From NCBI GenBank assembly GCA_016703625.1, contig JADJBP010000004.1, positions 62,001-126,000 of the forward strand: a DNA stretch of 64,000 nucleotides. The letters are read 5' to 3'. Shown here in pieces: positions 54,774 through 63,126 of this stretch (position 1 is the stretch's first letter; each line of letters opens with the position of its first letter). The notes under the pieces are model-generated. The model saw nothing but the letters and a program-made list of their open reading frames with translations, was not told the origin of the DNA and made no database searches. The DNA comes from Chitinophagaceae bacterium. Its GTDB lineage: Bacteria > Bacteroidota > Bacteroidia > Chitinophagales > Chitinophagaceae. The translations under genes were made by a program, and so were the position numbers.

Positions 54774-55517
54774 TCAGATCGCTTTTGCTTCTTCATGTAA
54801 TAATCTCACCAATTCTTCAGGAGTATCCGGTGAAACCAACTTAACGCCTGCTTTTGCAGGAGGTAATTCAAATGCTGCAATGGCTGTTAAGGCATCAACT
54901 GTTACCGGTTCAATAACAGTTAAAGGCTTGCTTCTTGCACCCATAATGCCTTTCATATTTGGAATGCGTTGTTCGGCCATTCCTTTCTGGCAGCTAACTA
55001 CCAGGGGTAAGGCAACTTTATTGGTTTCTTCGCCGCCTTCAATTTCACGCACAATGACGGCTGTGTTTCCTTCCAGGTCAAATTTTGCAGCGTAAGAAAC
55101 AAAGGGCAGTTCCAGTAATTCGGACAGCATACCGCCAATGGATGACCCATTGTAATCAATGGTTTCTTTACCGGTAAACAGCAGGTCGTAATTACCTTTT
55201 TTAGCGATCTCTGCAATTTGGGAAGCTATGTAAAAACTGTCAGGGCTGTCGCCATTAACCCGGAAAGCCTCATCACCGCCCAATGCCAGTGCTTTACGAA
55301 TGATGGGGTCGCAATCGGCGCCACCAACTGTAACGAGGTGAATAACAGTTGACGGGTCTGCTTCTTTCAATTCTATTGCTCTAACCAGGGCATACCATTC
55401 GTCGTAAGGATTGATGATCCACTGAACGCCATCTGCAGCGAATTTCGTATTGTTATCGGCGAAGGCTATTTTTGCCGTTGTATCAGGTGTTTTACTGATG
55501 CAAACTAAGATCTTCAT
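54774..55517 (-). CDS. etfB: Electron transfer flavoprotein subunit beta
   Basis: A 247-residue protein starting MKILVCISKTPDTTAKIAFA, with NPYDEWYALVRAIELKEADP, LGGDEAFRV, LLFTGKETIDYNGSSIGGML and KGIMGARSKPLTVIEP as family blocks. It forms the heterodimer with EtfA, used in beta-oxidation and amino-acid breakdown. An earlier in-frame start at 55559 lies after the TATCTTTG box, but MKILVCISK is the conserved start. It leads the etfBA operon. Confidence 0.95.
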   Translation of the reverse strand: MKILVCISKTPDTTAKIAFADNNTKFAADGVQWIINPYDEWYALVRAIELKEADPSTVIHLVTVGGADCDPIIRKALALGGDEAFRVNGDSPDSFYIASQIAEIAKKGNYDLLFTGKETIDYNGSSIGGMLSELLELPFVSYAAKFDLEGNTAVIVREIEGGEETNKVALPLVVSCQKGMAEQRIPNMKGIMGARSKPLTVIEPVTVDALTAIAAFELPPAKAGVKLVSPDTPEELVRLLHEEAKAI

Positions 55518-55565
55518 GTAGTAATATTTTAGAAATCCTGAAATAAGTTGTTTATGCAACTAATG

Positions 55566-55573
55566 CAAAGATA
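55566..55573 (-). promoter_or_regulatory. -7 box TATCTTTG for etfBA
   Basis: Plus strand caaagata, 48 nt before the etfB ATG at 55517. The divergent TPR gene begins 49 bp to the right. Confidence 0.5.
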
Positions 55574-55621
55574 AGAGAAGCGAAGATAAATTGATTAAAA
55601 AACACAAAAAATAATTTGTTC

Positions 55622-55933
55622 ATGAGCAGGATAGAAAAATTGCTGGAATATATGAAAACATCGGGCAAGGATAGTTTTCTGCAACACGCACTGGCATTGG
55701 AATATATTAAGATCGACCAGGATGAGGAAGCCCGTAAATTATTCAATGAAATCCTGTTGCGTGAGCCAACCTATATCGGTTCGTATTACCATTTGGGAAA
55801 ATTACTGGAGCGGGTTGGCGATTTTGACAAAGCCATCAGGATATATAAACGGGGGATAGAAGAAGCCCAAAAGGCCAATGACCATCATTCGCGGATGGAA
55901 TTGCAGGCAGCACTGGAGGATATTGAGGAATAA
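55622..55933 (+). CDS. Small TPR protein
   Basis: A 103-residue soluble protein, MSRIEKLLEYMKTSGKDSFL and on, made of tetratricopeptide-type helical repeats: LQHALALEYIKIDQDEEARKLFNEIL and YYHLGKLLERVGDFDKAIRIYKRGIEEAQK. TPR proteins mediate protein contacts; no partner can be named. It begins in the gap opposite etfB and ends 15 bp before tilS, so it is probably transcribed with tilS. Confidence 0.8.
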   Translation: MSRIEKLLEYMKTSGKDSFLQHALALEYIKIDQDEEARKLFNEILLREPTYIGSYYHLGKLLERVGDFDKAIRIYKRGIEEAQKANDHHSRMELQAALEDIEE

Positions 55934-55948
55934 AAGCATATACATCAA

Positions 55949-57349
55949 ATGGATCTCTTAAAAGAATTTCAACAATACATCAAACAGCAGCATCTTTTTT
56001 TGCAAAAAGATAAACTCCTGCTGGCTGTAAGCGGGGGCGTGGATTCGGTGATTTTGTGTGAACTGTGCAAACAGGCCGGGTATGATTTTATCATTGCCCA
56101 TTGCAATTTTCAACTGCGTGGAGCAGAAAGTGAACGGGATGAAAAATTTGTACAGGAACTTGGTAAAAAATATAATGTTGAAGTACTCATAAAAAAATTC
56201 GACACTTCAACATATGCTTCTGAAAAAAAGCTCAGCATCCAGGTGGCAGCACGGCAATTGCGTTATAAATGGTTTGATGAAATTTTGAACAACAGGCAAT
56301 TGTCAAAAGAGCCGGCCCCTCCAGGTTCCAATTTCCCATTGCCTGTTGCCCTTTGGCTTTTAACTGCCCATCACGCCAGCGACAATATCGAAACCCTGCT
56401 GATGAATTTCTTTAAAGGCACCGGCATCAACGGACTGCACGGTATCCTGCCAAAACAGGGTAAGACCAGGCGGCCACTGTTGTTTGCAAAAAAGGAAGAA
56501 CTCCTGCAATTTGCAAATGAAAATCAGCTTGACTTTGTTGAGGATTCTTCCAATGCATCTGAAAAGTACACGAGGAATTATTTCCGGAACCGGTTGATCC
56601 CTGACCTGCAAAAAGTATTTCCACAGGTAGAGGAAAACCTGTTGCATAATATTGAACGATTCCGTGAAATGGAAATGCTGTACGATCAATCCATACAACT
56701 GTTGAAGAAAAAATTGCTGGAGCCAAAAGGGAATGAGATGCATATACCGGTTTTAAAACTGGTAAAGGCTGAACCACTGCACAGCATCGTGTACGAGATC
56801 ATCAAAGCATATGGATTTACGGCACAACAGACCGATGAAGTGATCGCTTTACTGAAAAGTGAAACAGGTAAATACATTCGATCTGCCACACACCGGGTAA
56901 TTAAAAACCGTAACTGGCTCATTATTTCGCCAAATGAGACTGCGGAGGCACAACATATTTTAATTGAAGGGGAAGGCAGTTTGCAGTTTGCAGTGGGCAG
57001 TTTGCAGGTAAAAAAAATAATCAATGATCAATTATCAATTATCAACGCACAGCGTCCTGCGGATGATCAATTGACGGCTCAACTGGATGCATCTTTCATT
57101 TCATTCCCATTGTTGCTGCGCAAATGGAAACCAGGTGATTATTTTTATCCGTTGGGTATGCAAAAGAAAAAAAAGCTCAGTCGTTTTTTTATTGATCAGA
57201 AACTTTCTCTCACTCAAAAAGAAAGAACATGGGTGATCGAAATGGATAAAAAGATCATCTGGGTTGTTGGGCTACGTATTGATGACCGGTTTAAGCTCAG
57301 GGATACCACTAAAGATATTTTACAGATCAGTTTATCAGTTGCCCAATAA
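55949..57349 (+). CDS. tilS: tRNA(Ile)-lysidine synthetase TilS with extra inserted segments
   Basis: A 466-residue enzyme that modifies C34 of tRNA-Ile(CAU) to lysidine. The PP-loop is LLAVSGGVDSVILCEL (SGGVDS at residues 29-34), followed by IAHCNFQLRGAESERDEKFV and TAHHASDNIETLLMNFFKGTGINGL, EDSSNASEKYTRNYFRNRLIPDL and the C-terminal FPLLLRKWKPGDYFYPLGMQ domain. Two segments are unusual: residues 115-135 (NNRQLSKEPAPPGSNFPLPV) and residues about 342-372 (GSLQFAVGSLQVKKIINDQL and on). Both come from repeat-like DNA and lie in loops, so the enzyme is probably active. Confidence 0.93.
   Translation: MDLLKEFQQYIKQQHLFLQKDKLLLAVSGGVDSVILCELCKQAGYDFIIAHCNFQLRGAESERDEKFVQELGKKYNVEVLIKKFDTSTYASEKKLSIQVAARQLRYKWFDEILNNRQLSKEPAPPGSNFPLPVALWLLTAHHASDNIETLLMNFFKGTGINGLHGILPKQGKTRRPLLFAKKEELLQFANENQLDFVEDSSNASEKYTRNYFRNRLIPDLQKVFPQVEENLLHNIERFREMEMLYDQSIQLLKKKLLEPKGNEMHIPVLKLVKAEPLHSIVYEIIKAYGFTAQQTDEVIALLKSETGKYIRSATHRVIKNRNWLIISPNETAEAQHILIEGEGSLQFAVGSLQVKKIINDQLSIINAQRPADDQLTAQLDASFISFPLLLRKWKPGDYFYPLGMQKKKKLSRFFIDQKLSLTQKERTWVIEMDKKIIWVVGLRIDDRFKLRDTTKDILQISLSVAQ
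56290..56348. repeat. 59-bp inverted-repeat segment inserted in tilS
   Basis: CAACAGGCAAT (56290-56300) and ATTGCCTGTTG (56338-56348) are 11-bp inverted repeats around a 37-bp centre. The segment encodes NRQLSKEPAPPGSNFPLPV in a place where most TilS proteins have a short loop. It looks like a very small MITE-like insertion that kept the frame. Confidence 0.6.
56975..57044. repeat. Two heptamer-like arrays inside tilS
   Basis: First array 56975-57007: ggcagtt-tgcagtt-tgcagtg-ggcagtt-tgcag, encoding GSLQFAVGSLQ. Second array 57020-57044: atcaatg-atcaatt-atcaatt-atca, encoding INDQLSII. Both are in frame between the central and C-terminal domains. Confidence 0.7.
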
Positions 57350-57984
57350 ACTTGGATGTTTGAGCTGTTCAATGATGCCGGTAAATAATTCCGGTTGCAG
57401 CAGGGCCACCAGGATAAGCGTATAGGCAAGCCCGAATAAAGATCCCCATAAGTGGGCATCATGGTTAACATTGTCTGTTCCTTTTTTACCCATATACACG
57501 CAGTAAAAAATATACAATACGGCATATACGGTAGCGGAAATCTTTAATGCTCCAAAAATATAGATACTGCTCCAGGGACTGAAAATAATGGTTGCAAAAA
57601 CAACGGCCGAAACGGCGCCGGATGCCCCCAGTGAACGGTAATTGTAATCGTCCTTATGTTTCAAAAAACTGGGTATATCAGAAACGATCAACGCTAAAAA
57701 ATAAAGTGCCAGGTAGGAGATATTGCCGCCCAGTCCGTAATAACTGAAATACAGTTCCAGGTTGCGGCCAAAAAGAAAAGGGTGAACATGTTAAAGATCA
57801 GGTGCATGTAATCGCCGTGTAAAAATCCCGATGTTATAAAACGGATATACTGGTTTTCCCGGGCAACGCGGTAGGGCCACATGATGGTCTTGTCAACCAG
57901 TGCAGCATTTGAAAATCCAATTAAGGAAAAGATCACATTGGCAGCGATCAGTGCAATGGTTATCGGGTAATCCTGGTAATTCAT
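57335..57984 (-). CDS. Rhomboid family intramembrane serine protease, split by an indel
   Basis: About 216 residues, six membrane helices. The N-terminus MNYQDYPITIALIAANVIFS is followed by FITSGFLHGDYMHLIFNMFTLFFL, then LGASGAVSAVVFATIIFSPW with the catalytic Ser of GASG, and NHDAHLWGSLFGLAYTLIL with the catalytic His. The frame changes near 57760 (57691-57780). It cuts membrane-spanning substrates inside the membrane. Its 3' end overlaps tilS by 15 bp. A TAGATTTG box (58016-58023, minus strand) lies 32 nt upstream. Confidence 0.85.
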
Positions 57985-58015
57985 GCTGGGGTCTTTATCC
58001 GTTATATAAAAGAGA

Positions 58016-58023
58016 CAAATCTA
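58016..58023 (-). promoter_or_regulatory. -7 box TAGATTTG for the rhomboid gene
   Basis: Plus strand caaatcta, 32 nt before ATG 57984. It lies just upstream of the rlmH stop (58034). Confidence 0.45.
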
Positions 58024-58033
58024 TATCATTCTT

Positions 58034-58507
58034 TCAACTGTGGTGGTATTTTTCGTTTCGGTTGATGCTGCATGCCCGGTATACCTGTTCTGCCAGGATC
58101 AGCCTTACGAGTTGATGCGGGAAAACCAGTTTGGATAAACTCCATTGGTAGTTGGCGCGTTGCTTAACCGCATCACTAACACCATAAGCACCGCCGATCA
58201 GGAACACGACTGTTTTTACACTTTCATTGGCCCGTTGCTGAATGAAGGCGGCCAGCCCATCGCTGCCAACCTGTTTACCGTGCTCATCAAGCAATACCAG
58301 GTAATCCTCTTTTTGTAGAAAACCGGTGATCATTTCGCCTTCTTTTTTCTTCAGGTCCATTTCGCTGAGCATGGCGGCATTTTTGGGTGTGGGTAAAATA
58401 TTCCACTCAACCGGGTAATAATTGGAGATCCTTTTTGTAAAAAGCTCAACGCCATCCTTTACATAAGGTTCATGGTTTTTGCCGATGGCCCAAAATTGAA
58501 GTTTCAT
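58034..58507 (-). CDS. rlmH: 23S rRNA pseudouridine-1915 N3-methyltransferase RlmH
   Basis: A 157-residue SPOUT-class enzyme that methylates pseudouridine 1915 in helix 69 of 23S rRNA. Motifs are MKLQFWAIGKNHEPYVKDGVELFTKRI, LVLLDEHGKQVGSDGLAAFI, VVFLIGGAYGVSDAV (SAM-binding knot) and LSKLVFPHQLVRLILAEQVYRA ending NEKYHHS. Length is standard. It is transcribed away from the tRNA-Arg, with a rhomboid gene downstream. Confidence 0.93.
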   Translation of the reverse strand: MKLQFWAIGKNHEPYVKDGVELFTKRISNYYPVEWNILPTPKNAAMLSEMDLKKKEGEMITGFLQKEDYLVLLDEHGKQVGSDGLAAFIQQRANESVKTVVFLIGGAYGVSDAVKQRANYQWSLSKLVFPHQLVRLILAEQVYRACSINRNEKYHHS

Positions 58508-58589
58508 GGGATAAATGTAACAAAGCTTCTGTTAGTGCGGGTAAATGTGTCCATAAAAATTCCTGTTTTGAAGGAATACAATAAACTCC

Positions 58590-58597
58590 TATCTTTG
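58590..58597 (+). promoter_or_regulatory. Promoter of tRNA-Arg: TTTG-N19-TATCTTTG
   Basis: TTTG at 58567-58570 and TATCTTTG at 58590-58597 are 19 nt apart, the clearest Bacteroidota -33/-7 pair in the window. The tRNA begins 12 nt after the -7 box. Confidence 0.7.
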
Positions 58598-58609
58598 CCA
58601 GCCTAAAAT

Positions 58610-58683
58610 GGCTGCGTAGCTCAACTGAATAGAGCATCTGACTACGGATCAGAAGGTTTTAGGTTTGAATCCTAACGCGGTCA
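58610..58683 (+). tRNA. tRNA-Arg (anticodon ACG)
   Basis: The sequence starts GGCTGCGTAGCTCAACTGAA and ends TTGAATCCTAACGCGGTCA. The acceptor GGCTGCG pairs with CGCGGTC (two G-T pairs). The anticodon stem TCTGA/TCAGA encloses CTACGGA, giving anticodon ACG. Length is 74 nt with no encoded CCA. It marks the left border of the patatin/SIR2/S8/MBL gene set and could be an integration site. Confidence 0.96.
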
Positions 58684-58697
58684 CAACACTAATGAAC

Positions 58698-58735
58698 AAA
58701 ACCTTGTAAATTAAATATTTACGAGGTTTTCTTTT
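58698..58735 (+). terminator. Terminator after tRNA-Arg
   Basis: AAAACCTTGTAAAT and ATTTACGAGGTTTT pair with one mismatch, followed by CTTTT. It lies between the tRNA and the 3' end of the convergent MBL gene. Confidence 0.65.
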
Positions 58736-58783
58736 AAAGGAATTGATACAAAATAATATCTATTCATTAAATGGGTTATAAAC

Positions 58784-59977
58784 TCAAAAATCAATCTTTT
58801 CCCCCAGGTCCAGAACTATTGAAACGGCCTTATCATTCCGGAAATTAACTTTAAGCTTACTTCCTTCTTTCTTGAGTCTTTTCATTGCAGTATCTATTTT
58901 TTTCTTAAGTCCTTTCTCGCCTTCATGGTTAGTCAGGTGTAAAGTAGCGGCTTTGCCATTTGTAGTATTATCAATAAAAGCATCCAGGGTGGCTTTATCC
59001 GGATTATCATGCTTTCCATTAGCTGATATAACATAATGATCTGCAGAAACCATTTTGAAAAAATCAGGATTAAGGTTTCTTTCGCTGCCATGATGAGGCA
59101 TTTTTAAGATGTCAACATGAATGCGGTCATTTTTATCCAGCAGTTTATTTGCTTTCAATCCTGCCATGATATCATCACTCCGGGCATCGCCGGTCAGCAA
59201 TATTTTTTTTCCTTCTGACTCCACCAGGCATACAATGCTTGAAAGGTTAAAAGGTGACTTATCAACATCGGCAAGCGCAGCAACAATGATACCGCTTCCG
59301 GGTTTTTTTGCCAGTACTTTCAGATCCTTATCCCATTTAGTCTGCAACTCTTTTAAACGCTGGGTATTTGGATGGATCACCGTTATTTTCAATTCATCCC
59401 ACTTTATAACAGAATCTTTATCGCCTCCCCGTACTAAATTGGCCTTATTTTTTTTTATTGATTCGAAAGGATTATTTACCATGGCAGTGAGTGTTACAGC
59501 ATTATTACGTAACTGGCGGCCCTGCCCGGTTGAAGCAATTACAGCAGAAACGGAATGATCCAGGCCTTTAAACATCGGGATAGCGTTTATATCCGCAACT
59601 GTTGAACTGGCAACACTGGCAATTCCGGGAACCTCTGAATTGCCTACTATATCGTCAAAGGCATTGAACCAAAGATCAGGCATCTCAAAAAATTGCGCAT
59701 CATTATTATTTTGCAATTTTACCGCTTCATTGGTGAGTGCAAGAATGCCATTTACGTGATCATCATCCATATGGCTGACCATGACCATTGAAATGGGTAA
59801 AGGCTTCCCGGGTGAAACAGTTTCCCTGATCTCCATTAGCCTGGGCTTCAAAAAGTTTTTGTAAATACCTGACGGGCCTCCGTCAATTACAATAATTTTT
59901 GGTTTTGTTTTTTTGCCATAATGCAACAGCAGGCAATCACCATGATCGGCCTGTAATACTTCCAATGTAAATATCAT
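58784..59977 (-). CDS. MBL-fold metallo-hydrolase (ComEC C-domain-like)
   Basis: A 397-residue soluble protein. The start MIFTLEVLQADHGDCLLLHY resembles the beta-lactamase-like domain of ComEC. The metal motif is VSHMDDDHVNG (His69, Asp71, Asp73, His74), with GKKILLTGDARSDDIMAG and ILKMPHHGSERNLNPDFF as later ligand motifs, then SANGKHDNPDKATLDAF. It lacks the membrane channel of ComEC, so it is a free hydrolase, perhaps a nuclease. It is the last gene of the patatin/SIR2/S8/MBL set, 28 bp after the S8 stop. MBL-fold enzymes are effectors in several defence systems, which is a hint only. Confidence 0.82.
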   Translation of the reverse strand: MIFTLEVLQADHGDCLLLHYGKKTKPKIIVIDGGPSGIYKNFLKPRLMEIRETVSPGKPLPISMVMVSHMDDDHVNGILALTNEAVKLQNNNDAQFFEMPDLWFNAFDDIVGNSEVPGIASVASSTVADINAIPMFKGLDHSVSAVIASTGQGRQLRNNAVTLTAMVNNPFESIKKNKANLVRGGDKDSVIKWDELKITVIHPNTQRLKELQTKWDKDLKVLAKKPGSGIIVAALADVDKSPFNLSSIVCLVESEGKKILLTGDARSDDIMAGLKANKLLDKNDRIHVDILKMPHHGSERNLNPDFFKMVSADHYVISANGKHDNPDKATLDAFIDNTTNGKAATLHLTNHEGEKGLKKKIDTAMKRLKKEGSKLKVNFRNDKAVSIVLDLGEKIDF

Positions 59978-60005
59978 AACTGGATAATTTTATTGTTTAA
60001 AAATA

Positions 60006-61889
60006 TTATACAGATTGAATTGCCCTTAATACATCTACCATACCACAACCCTGGAAATACTTTTCCCTGCCCAGGTCTGTAGCAGTTGAGCACAGGATCT
60101 CTTTTACTCTTTTCGGATTCCCGATCAATTCGCGGTGTTTGGCGAGCAACAGTGCAGCCGCACCCGAAACATGTGGCGCTGACATAGAAGTCCCGTCCCT
60201 TTGTTCAGTAGCATTTTGCACATTACTATTACTATCCGGGGAAATACAGCTTGATTCAATTTTTTCTCCCGGCGCCACAAGGTCTGGCTTAAGCCTCCCG
60301 TCGCCTGTAGGACCTTTACTCGAAAAATAAGATACCCCATAAGTATGTGGCTTGTTGCTATGTGTTGCCCCCACGGTGATGATAGATTCGGCATTGCCGG
60401 GATCAGTAATATTAACTGTTCGAAAGCCTTGTGCTTCAACTCCTTCAGGAGCACGAAACATAGCCTGGCCCTGGTTTCCCGCTGCTGCAACAACAACTGT
60501 TCCTTCGGCAACCAGCCTGTTACAACTTACACAAACAGGCGTTTGCCCGCAGGCAAAACTTGCTACCTCATGCTTCAGTGAAAAACTTAAATTGATCCCG
60601 TGGATAATAATGCCATCCCTTTGAGAATTCATCCATCGAATAAACTGCAACGCTGCAAGAATATTAAATTCATCTCCTGCACCATCTTTATCAAATACCC
60701 TGATATCATATAACCCAATACGGGGACACATACCAATAAAAGGCGCACTGCCATCCGGGTTGTCTACATTAAAATTAGCCCCGATTATACCGGCAACATG
60801 GGTACCATGAGAATGAAGCGGCTTATCATATTCTCCTTCGATATGCGGAATCTTAAGTAAGGGGCCAATGACAGACCAGTCAAGCATCCTGCCGGTTTTA
60901 AGATCTTTCCCGGCTTCATTCAATAGTTTATTTGATTCCACCGGGCTTAAACTTTTACCTTCTATATCAGCTGTTTTGCTGACGACCTTCTTTTTGCCGG
61001 GTGCTATTTCGTCACGGGGAGGATTCGCTTTAAGGGTTGCTTCTATGAGTTTATCCCTGAATTTAGTAAAATTGTATGATTCGATAATCCTGGTGTAATT
61101 TCTCCCTCCGGCAGCCCGGGACTCCATAGCCTGGTTAAATGGTAATTTTGTTGCTGGATCAATTTTTCTAAATGCTTCATGCCTGGCATCAATACCTGTA
61201 TCAAATACTGCCCATACCATTCCGGTTCCGTCGATGTCGAAAACTTTTCTTCCTGCATCTGCCTTGGTAGCCGGTACCGATTTTACAATAGCCAGTTCTG
61301 CTTTTCGGTTTTTACTTACAGAAAATATGGCCAGGGGATCCGGAGGATCTTTTTTGATTATATTAAAATAATCAGACTTCATAAAAGCATTCCTGAATAA
61401 TTTCATTTGATCATCAACTTTAACCGGGATTCTTTTTGCAGCATTTTTTTTATCTGCAGCGTACAACATCGCTCCTACAAGTTCCTGTAGCCAAACCATA
61501 GAATCATTGAAATCCCCTTCCTTATCGTAAAACAGTTTTTAGAAAATTGGGTCAACGGCAGAATTTTCGTAACCAGTTCCTTAAAGGTTAATTTAACAGC
61601 AACAGATTCACCTGTGCTGGCCAATCCCCAATCTGAGATCCTATTGTTATTTCCTTCATCCTCATTAAGTATCTTGAATAATAATCTTGTCAATTCTGAT
61701 GCGGTAGTATTCCGGTGCGGGGGATAAGATCACATCACACCTGTATGTAGCCAATTGCTTAAAGTGTTCAAAGTAATCAAGCCTTACATCGGGATAAACC
61801 GGGGAATCCTGTGTAAAGCGATTGTTGTTCTTTAATTTCCCGAAAATAATACGTTCGATGAACCTGTCATCAATTTTTGAAACTGCCAT
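60006..61889 (-). CDS. S8 (subtilisin-like) serine protease with novel N-terminal region, split by two indels
   Basis: About 627 residues when joined. It starts MAVSKIDDRFIERIIFGKLK and has an N-terminal region of about 220 residues of no family I know. The protease domain follows: MVWAVFDTGIDARHEAFRKI (Asp), PLHSHGTHVAGIIGANFNVD (His), AEGTVVVAAAGNQGQAMFRA (oxyanion Asn) and QRDGTSMSAPHVSGAAALLL (Ser). There is no signal peptide, so it should be cytoplasmic. Frame breaks lie near 61705 (EYYR to ASELTRLLFKI) and 61541 (NCF to YDKEGDFNDSMVWLQEL, one missing base). It sits between the SIR2 gene (89 bp upstream) and the MBL gene. Confidence 0.85.
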
Positions 61890-61978
61890 AATTTATTTTT
61901 TACAGTTTTAAATAATTTTTTTACACCCAATCAAGATCTCAATACAATTCAGCTGCATTTGTTCACTATATTCAAATC

Positions 61979-63124
61979 TCAACCTGTTTGTATAGCGGAT
62001 AAATCATAATGCTCAAATCCTCCCTCAATAAACGTATAATTTTCTTTTCCAAAAAAATGATCATATTGAACCTGTGAATTTTTTGATTGCTGAATCACTT
62101 TTATTAGCGGGGCTTTTACCCTTCCTTTCAATGCCCGTATAAATAATGACTTAATATCCAGGTCTTCGCCAGGAAGAGAATATCCTGTGATCACCCATTC
62201 ATCAGCAGTTCTTAATAACTCCAGTGTATTTCGCCATACCTGCGAAAGATTGGTGTCTTTAACAGTACGGCTAAAGGAAGGTGTAACGAGCACAGGAGAC
62301 AAAGGCCAATAATTACAATGACAGGTGTTGGCATGTGTCTTTATATTTGAAAAAGCCAGGTCATATATATCTTCTGTTGGGTTGATATAAATAAAACCGC
62401 ACCTATGGCATTTTAACCAATCTGTAGAGCCATGCAATTTAAAAATCCGGAATAAAGGATTATCGGGTCTTAAATAAACCTTTCCGTCCCCAACATCCCT
62501 CCAGTTAAAGCCATAATCTATTAATTTGTGTGCATCATTTCCCTCGCCATATTCCAGCAAATTCCATTCTACAGCATAATCGTAATTGCTGGTAATGATT
62601 GAAATATAAGCATTCTCAGAAACATTGGTCTGCCTTACCCAACTGATAAATCTGTCTAATTTTTTTTTGCTTTTATTGCCTTCTTTATTAATTGCTTTTA
62701 TAATTGCCCATTCCAGTAATGTGATCACATCTTTCAGGTTCCAGCGTTCATTTAAAGTATTTATATCGCCAAGTAAAGGATTTTTTATATCAAAATTGAA
62801 ATCGGCCAATGTATGTTCATTGTTGTATAAATGCTCGGCCTGTGAAAGCAGGTCTGTAATGAGGGGCAACTTATTTTCTTCAGCAGTTTTACCGTTTTCA
62901 AAAGCCGGCCTCAAACCCGGAGATAAATTTATGATCAGTTCTTTCACTAAAATTCTGTACAGTTCGGCCTGCCTGTCATTAATATCATCATCTGTAAATA
63001 AGATACCCGATTTTATATCTGTTATAATAAGATTTAAAATTTCCTTCGTTACCGGGTAATTAAATGCTTTGGATGCACCGGCACCTAAAAACATGGCAAT
63101 ATTCCTTTTCTTTTTGTTTGCCAT
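61979..63124 (-). CDS. SIR2 family protein (NAD-dependent, possible defence effector)
   Basis: A 381-residue protein starting MANKKKRNIAMFLGAGASKA. It keeps the SIR2 core: GAGAS at residues 14-18, TSNYDY (Asn180, Asp182), KLHGSTDWLKCHRCG (His231 with Cys239 and Cys242), a second zinc pair HANTCHCNYWP (Cys268, Cys270), and VITGYSLPGEDLDIKSLFIR. Asn and His are intact, so NAD cleavage is likely; whether it is deacylase or NADase cannot be read from sequence. SIR2 NADases are effectors in Thoeris, DSR and Argonaute systems. It starts 2 bp after the patatin stop (TAATAATG), a sign of translational coupling. The longer frame to 63223 is a patatin overlap. Confidence 0.88.
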   Translation of the reverse strand: MANKKKRNIAMFLGAGASKAFNYPVTKEILNLIITDIKSGILFTDDDINDRQAELYRILVKELIINLSPGLRPAFENGKTAEENKLPLITDLLSQAEHLYNNEHTLADFNFDIKNPLLGDINTLNERWNLKDVITLLEWAIIKAINKEGNKSKKKLDRFISWVRQTNVSENAYISIITSNYDYAVEWNLLEYGEGNDAHKLIDYGFNWRDVGDGKVYLRPDNPLFRIFKLHGSTDWLKCHRCGFIYINPTEDIYDLAFSNIKTHANTCHCNYWPLSPVLVTPSFSRTVKDTNLSQVWRNTLELLRTADEWVITGYSLPGEDLDIKSLFIRALKGRVKAPLIKVIQQSKNSQVQYDHFFGKENYTFIEGGFEHYDLSAIQTG

Positions 63125-63126
63125 TA

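Noticed and set aside
58610..58683. Proven integration (attL) site at tRNA-Arg
   Set aside because: No second copy of the tRNA 3' end and no integrase gene is visible in the window; only the position suggests it.
58784..59977. ComEC competence channel
   Set aside because: The protein has only the MBL domain and no membrane segments or OB-fold region.
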